Of a stretch of 25,204 nt of DNA, positions 16,185 to 23,215 are shown piece after piece (position 1 is the stretch's first letter; every line of letters starts with the position of its first letter). This DNA comes from JAKJEP01 sp964580995. GTDB taxonomy: Bacteria > Planctomycetota > Phycisphaerae > Sedimentisphaerales > SM23-30. The notes under the pieces were generated by a model. It was given only the letters and a program-made list of their open reading frames with translations, had not been told where the DNA came from and made no database searches. The stretch spans positions 1 through 25,204 of the forward strand of contig CAZOMV010000089.1 in the NCBI GenBank assembly GCA_964580995.1, written 5' to 3'. Made by a program: the position numbers and the translations under genes.

Positions 16185-16480
16185 ACTAAATAAGGCTCCA
16201 AAGCCTGCTGTAAGGCTTGACGGGTGATCCCTTCGACATGGATTTCCTTGCGTACATCATGCATGCCCGTTATGACCTGGACGGCGGATTTGGACACGGC
16301 CAGCAAGCCTGCCAGAAACTGGACTAGTTCCTTATTGGCTTTGCCTTTTTCGGGTGCGGCGGCAATATTGATTTTCAAGGCAGTTCCCAGCAAACCCGCT
16401 ATCCGACTGCGGGAACTGCCGGGCACAACCTTGACGGAAAATCGCACACCCGACTTATTTTCCTGTATTTGTAAGCTCAT
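16181..16480 (-). CDS. DUF167/YggU family protein
   Basis: About 99 residues with the conserved core VKVVPGSSRSRIAG, LKINIAAAPEKGKANKELVQFLA and HDVRKEIHVEG. This matches the small DUF167 (YggU) family, whose function is unknown. ATG 16480, with AAGAG upstream, gives the family length; ATG 16501 is also possible and would lengthen the overlap with the upstream fumarase-type gene from 26 to 47 bases. The stop overlaps folK. Confidence 0.88.
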   Translation of the reverse strand: MSLQIQENKSGVRFSVKVVPGSSRSRIAGLLGTALKINIAAAPEKGKANKELVQFLAGLLAVSKSAVQVITGMHDVRKEIHVEGITRQALQQALEPYLV

Positions 16481-17003
16481 ACGCACTCTTGCCATAGGCA
16501 TCGTAAGCCACTACAACCGGAAAATCGACTACCTCCAGCTTGCGAATGGCTTCGGTTCCCAAATCCTCATAAGCTATTATTTTAGAAGATATAATGCATT
16601 TACTCAGCAACGCTCCCGCCCCGCTTAGCGCCGAAAAATGGACTGAACCATATTTCTGGAGGCTTTCCGCCACTTCCCGGCTGCGATAACCCTTGCCGAT
16701 CGTTCCGCGTAATCCCCGCGCATAGAGCATGGGAGAAAAGCGGTCCATTCGCGAACTGGTCGTAGGGCCGGCAGCGCCGATTACCCTGCCGATGGCGGCA
16801 GGAGTCGGGCCGACAAAGTAGATGATCTGCCCTTCCAGGTCGATGGGCAGGTCCTCCCCCTGCTCAATCAACTGACAAAGCCGCAAATGAGCGGCATCGC
16901 GGGCACTTAGCAGTGTGCCGCTAATCAGGATCCGATCCGAGGCCCGCAAGGCCCGTACCGTCGCGTCATTCAACGGCGTTGATAACTGGATTGCTTCCGT
17001 CAT
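16455..17003 (-). CDS. Fe-S hydro-lyase beta subunit (fumarate/tartrate dehydratase type)
   Basis: A 182-residue protein matching the C-terminal (beta) domain of class I fumarases and two-subunit tartrate dehydratases: LISGTLLSARDAAHLRL near the start, YFVGPTPA, GAAGPTTSSRMDRFSP and GLRGTIGKGYRS. Alone it lacks the 4Fe-4S cluster-binding alpha domain. The alpha gene is normally adjacent upstream but is not here: the gene follows a promoter directly. An AGGTGA Shine-Dalgarno precedes ATG 17003. It heads the minus-strand operon. Substrate choice between fumarate/malate and tartrate is not decidable from the beta part. Confidence 0.85.
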   Translation of the reverse strand: MTEAIQLSTPLNDATVRALRASDRILISGTLLSARDAAHLRLCQLIEQGEDLPIDLEGQIIYFVGPTPAAIGRVIGAAGPTTSSRMDRFSPMLYARGLRGTIGKGYRSREVAESLQKYGSVHFSALSGAGALLSKCIISSKIIAYEDLGTEAIRKLEVVDFPVVVAYDAYGKSAYELTNTGK

Positions 17004-17050
17004 TGCACTATTTCACCTTTTTACATAAGTAACGTTCGAATGTACTGTTA

Positions 17051-17079
17051 TTTATAAGATTATTGCGAGGAAAGGTCAA
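17051..17079 (-). promoter_or_regulatory. Putative sigma70-like promoter of the fumarase-type/fol/pan operon
   Basis: On the minus strand: TTGACC, a 17-base spacer, TATAAA. Transcription would start near 17044, leaving a leader of about 40 bases before ATG 17003. Confidence 0.6.
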
Positions 17080-17247
17080 TACCGCAGCAGCCAAAGGGTC
17101 GCATTTGTTTGCTGGTATCGGATCCGTCAAATAATTTTTGAAATTTATTCCGTTCCCAATCCCGGCATTATAATGTTAAGCGGTTGTTATTTCAGTAATT
17201 AGCGATTTAAATTGTTTCGATAAATCCTGTTGTCAAAATAATAGTAC

Positions 17248-17275
17248 TTGCAATATCTTGATGATATGCCATAAT
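17248..17275 (+). promoter_or_regulatory. Candidate promoter for the zinc-ribbon/RNase H genes
   Basis: TTGCAA, a 16-base spacer, CATAAT. The start would be near 17282, about 90 bases before ATG 17375. It is reasonable but not outstanding in this AT-rich stretch. Confidence 0.35.
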
Positions 17276-17374
17276 TCGGTTTTTGATAATGCTTTGATTA
17301 ACAACCGGACGTGGCTTGGCAATCGCTCGTTTAACAAGTGGATAGGAAGTAGTAAGGTTTAAAAGAGGATAACT

Positions 17375-18130
17375 ATGGGTCCCGTTTTGAGTTCGTTGGT
17401 AAATTTACAGGTCATTGAACGTAACCTCAGGCAGGAAAAACAAAAACTCAAAAAAATTCAACATTCGGTTGCCTATCAAAAACAACACATCGAACAATCT
17501 AAGGCTGCCCTGCTGGCCAAGCAGGAAGAAATCAAGCTCACTCGGCTGCATTACAGCAGATTGGAACTGGAACTCAAAAGCCGCGAAGAAGAAATCTCCA
17601 AATTCCGCCTGGCCCTCAATACCGCCAAAACCAATAAGGATTACAGTGCCGTCTTAACCCAGATCAATACCCGAAAGGCGGATAAATCCAAACTGGAAGA
17701 TCAAATACTGGCCCTGATGAACCAGATCGATAACGATCAGACCGTCTGTCGCGATATTCAGAAAACCATCGAATCGGAAAGCCAGAAAATCGAGCAGGTT
17801 CAGGTGGAAGCAGATAAAAAGAAAGAAACGATTGAACGAGACATATCCCGTCTCTCCGAAAAACGGCGGGCATTGGCTACCGAGGTTCCCGGCAAAGAAC
17901 TGGCCTTTTTTGAACGACTGGCGCAGCGATACGATGGTGAGGTTCTCGCGGAAATTTCCCAGTTAAACGGACGAAAAGGGGATCATTCCTGCGGCGGCTG
18001 CTATATGACCATTCCCCTGGAAATGGTCAATGCACTGATGACAAAGGATGAAGTGATTTACTGCCCCAGTTGCGGGCGTATCATGGTGCTGGACCTGCAG
18101 CCGAAACAAGAACCTGTCAATCACAAATAA
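17375..18130 (+). CDS. Coiled-coil protein with C-terminal zinc ribbon
   Basis: A 251-residue protein. Residues about 12-170 form a long charged coiled coil. A C4 zinc ribbon at the C-terminus uses Cys206, Cys209, Cys230 and Cys233 (SCGGCYMTIP ... VIYCPSCGRIMV). The layout matches the bacterial CT398/zf-RING_7 type family, often next to RNase H-like genes and thought to act with nucleic acid or a larger complex; the exact role is not established. AGAGGAT precedes the ATG. The RNase H-like gene starts nine bases after its stop, so the two are probably co-transcribed. Confidence 0.82.
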   Translation: MGPVLSSLVNLQVIERNLRQEKQKLKKIQHSVAYQKQHIEQSKAALLAKQEEIKLTRLHYSRLELELKSREEEISKFRLALNTAKTNKDYSAVLTQINTRKADKSKLEDQILALMNQIDNDQTVCRDIQKTIESESQKIEQVQVEADKKKETIERDISRLSEKRRALATEVPGKELAFFERLAQRYDGEVLAEISQLNGRKGDHSCGGCYMTIPLEMVNALMTKDEVIYCPSCGRIMVLDLQPKQEPVNHK

Positions 18131-18139
18131 ATAATACTT

Positions 18140-18901
18140 ATGAAATTAATTATTCATTCGGACGGTGGATCACGCGGAAATCCAGGGCCATCCGCAGCAG
18201 GGGTGGTGATCTCGGACGTGAAAGGGAAGAAACTTCTGGCCAAGGGGTTCTTTCTGGGGGAGGGTACCAATAATTTTGCCGAGTACCAGGGGCTTCTTTT
18301 GGCTTTACAACACGCCGGCCAGCTCAACGGTACGGATCTGGACATATCTTGTGACAGCGAACTGATCGTCAAACAGGTCAATGGGGAATATAAGGTCAAA
18401 AACTCTACTCTGCAGAAAATACACCGGCAAATTATCGAACAAATGGATCATTTCAAATCCGTAAAGATAAAGCATGTCCGCCGAGCCCACAATGCTCACG
18501 CGGATCAACTGGTCAATGACGCCCTGGATGCCGGCTGCGATGTGGATGGATGCTCTTCGGACAATCATTCCGTTGTCCAGCCATCCTCTACCGTAACGTT
18601 TGTAGATCTGCTGAAAGAGGTGCAGTTCCACCCCGCCAAACCGCAGAAGGTCTTCTTTTCCATGCAGAATCAACTCCGGGCCGGTATTCTCTGTCTGGAC
18701 CGCGGACAACATTACTCGATTGAATCCAATTGGCAGGAAGCCACCATTTCCATCATCCGCGGCAAGGGGACCATTACCGTGGCAGAGGAAAGCCGCCCTG
18801 TGACAGCAAGTACCTGGCTCCATTTAAGCGGTATCAGCACCGCACAAATAGCCACCGATCCGGATGACCAACTAGTTATCCTGGTCACATACCTGATCTA
18901 A
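18140..18901 (+). CDS. RNase HI domain fused to a cupin-like domain
   Basis: A 253-residue protein. Residues 1-130 are an RNase HI domain of the short ypdQ/YpeP kind: SDGGSRGNPGPSAAG (Asp8), NNFAEYQGLL (Glu48), CDSELIVKQ (Asp72) and RAHNAHADQLVNDALD (Asp122), so all four catalytic acids are present. It should cleave RNA in RNA-DNA hybrids. After a linker rich in Ser, Asp and Asn, residues about 155-253 look like a compact cupin barrel (LRAGILCLDRGQHYSIES, TISIIRGKGTITVAEE, TWLHLSG, DDQLVILVTYL). It lacks an obvious metal-binding His set. I know of no standard role for this tail. Upstream gene spacing suggests one transcript with the zinc-ribbon gene. Confidence 0.8.
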   Translation: MKLIIHSDGGSRGNPGPSAAGVVISDVKGKKLLAKGFFLGEGTNNFAEYQGLLLALQHAGQLNGTDLDISCDSELIVKQVNGEYKVKNSTLQKIHRQIIEQMDHFKSVKIKHVRRAHNAHADQLVNDALDAGCDVDGCSSDNHSVVQPSSTVTFVDLLKEVQFHPAKPQKVFFSMQNQLRAGILCLDRGQHYSIESNWQEATISIIRGKGTITVAEESRPVTASTWLHLSGISTAQIATDPDDQLVILVTYLI

Positions 18902-18971
18902 CCACCCCCCCTATTTCATTTTGTATTTGCTTTCTTCAAGCATCCATGACTTATAGAGGTCGCTGGTACTG

Positions 18972-20171
18972 TTACACTTCGGTTTCCGTTTTTTTGGGGA
19001 TTTGTAAGAAACCGCAGCGACAGATGGTCACGGCAGACAAAATTCCAATAAGGATAAAACTCAGAATCGCATAGCGAAACCTGATCTGGGCCAATACCAG
19101 TCCGGCCATTGCGTAGATTGCTGCGATATAATAACACACCTTCACTGTTTTCTGTACTCCCCAGCCGTGATCCACCAGTTGATCGTAAATGTGGCCGCGG
19201 TCAGAAACAAACAGCGGCTGTTTATTCAGAAACCGCCGCACCATCGCCACCGCCGTATCCAGAATCGGCAGGCCGAAGATCACCACCGCCGCCACGGACC
19301 AGCGACCGATGGTTTCCATAAACAAAATCATCATGGTCCCGGCCACAAATCCCAACAGCATGCTCCCGGCATCCCCCATGAATATCTTGGCCGGATGCCG
19401 GTTCAAAGGCAAAAAACCCAGCGTCCCCCCCACCAGGGCCAGGCACACAATCAGCCGGACCGGATCGCCGATCGGGCTGTAGCCCCAGGTGGCCAGATGA
19501 ACGGTCAACAACAGAAAAGCCAGCGTAATCACCGTCGTCACCCCCGCACACAAGGCATCCAGCCCATCCAGCAGATTCAAACTGTTGGTCGCCCCCAGGA
19601 TGAAAAATAAAACGATCGGTATTTTCAGCAGCAGCACCAGGCTGGGGTCCACATCCATGTCCAAATAACGGAAAATCTGGGGCAGATTGGGCCGGATTCC
19701 CACTACCACCAAAATGACCGCCGCCAACACCTGGCCGGTCAGTTTCTGCAGCGGCTTCAAATCAATAATATCATCCAGCACGCCCACCAGACAGGATACG
19801 ATCGCCCCGAACCCGATACCAAACAACATCAGCCAGTTGGGAAAACTCCCCGAAAAACTTCCGGATTTATGGTCCATCTCATTCAATTCCGGATACTTAT
19901 ATTTCAATAACCAGAAGCCGATGGCCAGCCCCGTCAGCAAACCCGCCAGAATCCCCACGCCTCCCAGATACGCCGTCGGCTGCTTGTGGGTTTTCACCGT
20001 GGCGTTGGGCATGTCGATCACCTTCCACCGCAAGGCTAGTAAACGACATAAGGGCGTCGCGGCAAGAGATACCAGAAAAGAAATGGGCAGAATCATCCAA
20101 TAATGTTGAATAATTTGCCAGACGGAATATTCAGGACCAAAAAAATCAGCCAGTATATAATTCATCGCCAT
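18972..20171 (-). CDS. WecA/MraY-family undecaprenyl-phosphate sugar-1-phosphate transferase
   Basis: About 399 residues with some ten transmembrane helices. Family motifs: KTHKQPTAYLGGVGI (60-74), VLDDIIDLKP with paired Asp133/Asp134, NSLNLLDGLDALCAG (196-210), KIFMGDAGS (Asp267) and SDRGHIYDQLVDHG (324-337). It should transfer a sugar-1-phosphate, probably an N-acetylhexosamine, from a UDP-sugar to undecaprenyl phosphate to start a surface polysaccharide. The last motif has HIYD where WecA has a His-rich HxHH form. ATG 20171 is preferred to the TTG at 20174; ATG 20165 is possible. It lies downstream of the ATP-grasp gene in one cluster and is convergent with the RNase H gene. Confidence 0.88.
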   Translation of the reverse strand: MAMNYILADFFGPEYSVWQIIQHYWMILPISFLVSLAATPLCRLLALRWKVIDMPNATVKTHKQPTAYLGGVGILAGLLTGLAIGFWLLKYKYPELNEMDHKSGSFSGSFPNWLMLFGIGFGAIVSCLVGVLDDIIDLKPLQKLTGQVLAAVILVVVGIRPNLPQIFRYLDMDVDPSLVLLLKIPIVLFFILGATNSLNLLDGLDALCAGVTTVITLAFLLLTVHLATWGYSPIGDPVRLIVCLALVGGTLGFLPLNRHPAKIFMGDAGSMLLGFVAGTMMILFMETIGRWSVAAVVIFGLPILDTAVAMVRRFLNKQPLFVSDRGHIYDQLVDHGWGVQKTVKVCYYIAAIYAMAGLVLAQIRFRYAILSFILIGILSAVTICRCGFLQIPKKTETEV

Positions 20172-20216
20172 CAATACAAAAAAACTTGATTTAACGGTAC
20201 AGATCAGCAGTTTCGT

Positions 20217-21191
20217 TTACGCCTGATACCAGATGGCCTCATCATACCGTAACATGACCAGGTTGTCACGCCATTTATCCGGAAAAATACGAGGCGTCCG
20301 GCCCGTCAGCATCTGAAGTATCCAATAGGGAAAATTCGCGCCCGCCTGAATCGACAATGGTGCCCCGCCGCCAAACCGCGGATTGATTTCGATAAACTGA
20401 ATCCGATTCTCCCCGGTCAGAAAGCATTGGATGGTTATCACGCCCGGCCCGGCACCCAGCGTTTCCGTTAATTCTTTACAACGCTGCATCAACCAGGGAT
20501 TTTTCACCGTGATACCCTTGCTCACCTCGCCTGCCCGGGTTTCGATCCGCCGCCGCGGCACCACGCACCGCACCGCGCCCTCAAAATCCACAAACACATC
20601 CACTGTATGCTCCTGCCCGTTTGCAAAATCCTGTACCATACAGTGGGGAATCCGTTTCGTATAAAATTTCAACTCTTCCAGATCACGCACCACCGCATTA
20701 CCCCGGCTGGCATGACCATCCCAGGGTTTTAAAAAATACGGAAAGATGTGCTTCTTTCGTTTGAGAATCTGCTCCACGCTGTACGTTTCCGGGGTGTCAA
20801 AACCATGCTCCCTTAAAAATCGGAACATCAACCGTTTGTCCTGGCAGGTAATCACCACTTCCGGTGTCGAGATCAAAGCGGTACAGCCCATCCCCGCCAA
20901 CTCCTCCCGATGTTCCGCCCAGACCGGCAAATCCAGATCCACCGTCGGCACCAGCAATTCCACCCGTTCCTTGCGGATAATGTCCATCATCTCCTGGGCA
21001 TAGCCATTCTGGAACACCGGCGTAACGATATATTTCTTATCGCAGCATTGCAGGGCGGAGGAATAGTCCATTTTATCGGAACCAACTAACCGGGGCTGGT
21101 ACCCCAACCGTTTACAGGCCCGCTGAAACAAGCGAATCAGGCTTACACGCCGACCGACGCACGGGAACAAAATTGTAATTTTCTTGCTCAT
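20217..21191 (-). CDS. ATP-grasp carboxylate-amine ligase-like protein
   Basis: A 324-residue protein. An N-terminal pre-ATP-grasp Rossmann part (ITILFPCVGRRVSLIRLFQ) precedes an ATP-grasp domain: the lysine and glycine loop FLKPWDGHASRGNAVV (154-168), VQDFANGQEHTVDVFVD (186-202) and the metal-binding FIEINPRFGGGAPLS (267-280). This is the carbamoyl-phosphate-synthase-like group that couples ATP to amide or peptide bond formation. Substrates are unknown. Its place between an asparagine synthase-like gene and an undecaprenyl-phosphate sugar transferase suggests it decorates a glycan or its precursor. A promoter-like TTGGAA-16-TATAAT lies upstream. No Shine-Dalgarno is clear. Confidence 0.75.
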   Translation of the reverse strand: MSKKITILFPCVGRRVSLIRLFQRACKRLGYQPRLVGSDKMDYSSALQCCDKKYIVTPVFQNGYAQEMMDIIRKERVELLVPTVDLDLPVWAEHREELAGMGCTALISTPEVVITCQDKRLMFRFLREHGFDTPETYSVEQILKRKKHIFPYFLKPWDGHASRGNAVVRDLEELKFYTKRIPHCMVQDFANGQEHTVDVFVDFEGAVRCVVPRRRIETRAGEVSKGITVKNPWLMQRCKELTETLGAGPGVITIQCFLTGENRIQFIEINPRFGGGAPLSIQAGANFPYWILQMLTGRTPRIFPDKWRDNLVMLRYDEAIWYQA

Positions 21192-21284
21192 AAAACGATA
21201 AATCTAACCAATAGAACCTGTTCAGAAAACTCTACGTACCAAAAATACTCTCTTCTGATATTATCGGGAAATCCGTACCTGCTT

Positions 21285-21312
21285 ATTATAACATATTTTA
21301 CAACCCTTCCAA
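21285..21312 (-). promoter_or_regulatory. Putative promoter of the ATP-grasp/WecA-like genes
   Basis: On the minus strand TTGGAA, 16 bases, TATAAT, with transcription expected to start near 21278 and a leader of about 87 bases to ATG 21191. It sits in the 150-base gap after the glycosidase-like gene. Confidence 0.5.
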
Positions 21313-21341
21313 TACCATTATAGGTCCGTTTTCATTCAGAG

Positions 21342-23183
21342 TTATTTTTTTTGAACTGCGACTAATGAGGCAATATCCGCAAGCATTTGCGCTTTGGTAT
21401 CAGCCGGGAGGTGAGTCAGTCCCAGGTTATCGCCCCAACCGTTGGTGACACCGACTGCCGCTCCCGTCTTGCGGGCCAGGTCCACCTGTGCCGGCCAGAG
21501 GGATTTATACATCCAGGCACACGGCAGCCAGGCTTTTTTGCCCAGTGCCGCCATATAACGGATGGGAGGTTTGCGGTACAGTTCATGGCCTGCCAATCCC
21601 TCATAGCAGTGGTCGCCCGCTTCCCCATCGCCCCACAGGCAGAAATTCGACATGGAGCAATCGCTGGCAAACAAGGCTTTGTCTGACCCGAAGGATCGGA
21701 CGGTTTTCCGGAGCTGGCGCATCAGTTCAATTCCGCCGGCGGAAAGCCTCCCGCCATGTGCCTTATGGTAGTCCCACCCCCAGGAATGGAAAGTCTCGTC
21801 AAGTACAATAGCATCCGGGTTGAGCAGTTCCATAATCCATTGGGCCTGCTGCACCAAGTGGTCGCGCCACTGTTTGGCGTTTTGCGACATGCGCCAGGAT
21901 TGTTTGATAATGTCCGGCCCCTTCCAGCCGAAGGAAATCGGATTGCCTTCCTTGTCCGCCCGGATCGAATCCCGCATACCCGCAAACAATGGCGAGCCTT
22001 CGTCCAGAATCCCATAGTGCATATAAATCGCCGGACGAACCCCGGCCTTCCGCGTCGCCTCCACCCGGGCCTTGATTTTTTCCAGGGTCATAGTTACCGG
22101 CCCTGCCGCATCGGTCGGCATCGCCTGCCATTCCTTGCGGTCCGGATGTATAAAATCCCCATAGGACAGATAATAGCCATGCTGGGTCGCCATGCCGACA
22201 TGGAACTCCCCGAAATGCTGCAAATCGAGATCATACCCCCCGCCCCGGGGACCATCCGGTTCCACGCCGGAAAGGAAATCAAAATAATGCACGCGGACAT
22301 CATGCGTCCAGGCGACACCGGGAAAATCTTCTTCATGGCCGAATTGATGAAAAACATCCCAGGCCTGGGCGGCATCCCCGTCATGCAGCAGCAGAAAGGC
22401 CTTCACCACCTTCGACTCACCCGGCTTTAAAACCATGCGCGTACCCATGCACCAGGCACGCGCGGAAATCCCCTGCCGGGCCTCAAAGAAAACCGGCTCA
22501 ATGGACGATCCAAACAACGCCACGTGACAAGGATTTGTACCAGAAAAAATATCCATCACCGGCGCCAGCAGCACCGCCCGCGTGGTAGTGCGAAACGGAT
22601 CGCTGGCCGGAATTTCCAGATAATGACACAGGAAAGGTTCATTCCCTACTTTTTGCTGGCATTCTTTCAAGCGGGCGTTGGGTGCATTATCGGGATCACC
22701 CAAACCGGCTCCGGAAAGGGGGATATAAACCAACTGCCCGGCCGGATCCGCGGTGGGACGTACCCCGGTCAGAAAACCGCAGTATAATTCACAAGACTGA
22801 TAGCCATCATTTCTCAAGGTCAACGTAGCGGCCAGAATATCCTCTTTCGCTCCCTTCGCGGAGCTGAGCAGTTGATGAGTCAAGGTCATCTGCACCGGCC
22901 CACAGGTTCCTTTTGGCCCCTCGCCGCCCAAAATGACTTCCGGACCCGGCTTGCCTTCTTCCATCAAAGAGCAAAACCCATCAAACAGGCCTGCCTTCTC
23001 CTGGGGATAGATCAGGGGTTGATCATGGACCGATACCCCATCGAACAGTTTGGAAACTTCGTTCCGATGCCATGTGATTCCTGACATACCGGTTCCCTTT
23101 GCCTTCCCACCCAAATTACAACCTCCGAATGCCGTACCCACCAATGCCGCGCCACTCATCGTGATAAATTCTCTTCGATTCAT
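21342..23183 (-). CDS. Tat-type, lipobox-containing glycoside-hydrolase-like protein
   Basis: About 613 residues. The N-terminus MNRREFITMSGAALVGTAFGGC has a twin-arginine motif (Arg3-Arg4, followed by EFI) and a lipobox-like GGC with Cys22. A beta-rich N-terminal region is followed from about residue 300 by a TIM-barrel-like part: RPAIYMHYGILDEGSPLF, LLNPDAIVLDETFHSWGWDYH (an Asp-Glu pair that is a plausible catalytic site), ALFASDCSMSNFCLWGD and KKAWLPCAWMYKSLWP. This recalls retaining glycosidases related to GH36/GH-like DUF families, but I cannot name the family. ATG 23183 has GAGGTGA at the right distance; the TTG 18 bases upstream is not used. It follows asnB by 32 bases. Confidence 0.65.
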   Translation of the reverse strand: MNRREFITMSGAALVGTAFGGCNLGGKAKGTGMSGITWHRNEVSKLFDGVSVHDQPLIYPQEKAGLFDGFCSLMEEGKPGPEVILGGEGPKGTCGPVQMTLTHQLLSSAKGAKEDILAATLTLRNDGYQSCELYCGFLTGVRPTADPAGQLVYIPLSGAGLGDPDNAPNARLKECQQKVGNEPFLCHYLEIPASDPFRTTTRAVLLAPVMDIFSGTNPCHVALFGSSIEPVFFEARQGISARAWCMGTRMVLKPGESKVVKAFLLLHDGDAAQAWDVFHQFGHEEDFPGVAWTHDVRVHYFDFLSGVEPDGPRGGGYDLDLQHFGEFHVGMATQHGYYLSYGDFIHPDRKEWQAMPTDAAGPVTMTLEKIKARVEATRKAGVRPAIYMHYGILDEGSPLFAGMRDSIRADKEGNPISFGWKGPDIIKQSWRMSQNAKQWRDHLVQQAQWIMELLNPDAIVLDETFHSWGWDYHKAHGGRLSAGGIELMRQLRKTVRSFGSDKALFASDCSMSNFCLWGDGEAGDHCYEGLAGHELYRKPPIRYMAALGKKAWLPCAWMYKSLWPAQVDLARKTGAAVGVTNGWGDNLGLTHLPADTKAQMLADIASLVAVQKK

Positions 23184-23215
23184 ATTCACCTCATTTGCCA
23201 AACCTTATTCGTTCA

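Larger units (their letters stand above)
17004..17374. other. Divergent intergenic region
   Basis: 371 bases, AT-rich, with no open frame I can support. It contains a strong minus-strand promoter near the fumarase-type gene and a candidate plus-strand promoter for the zinc-ribbon gene, listed separately. Confidence 0.5.
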
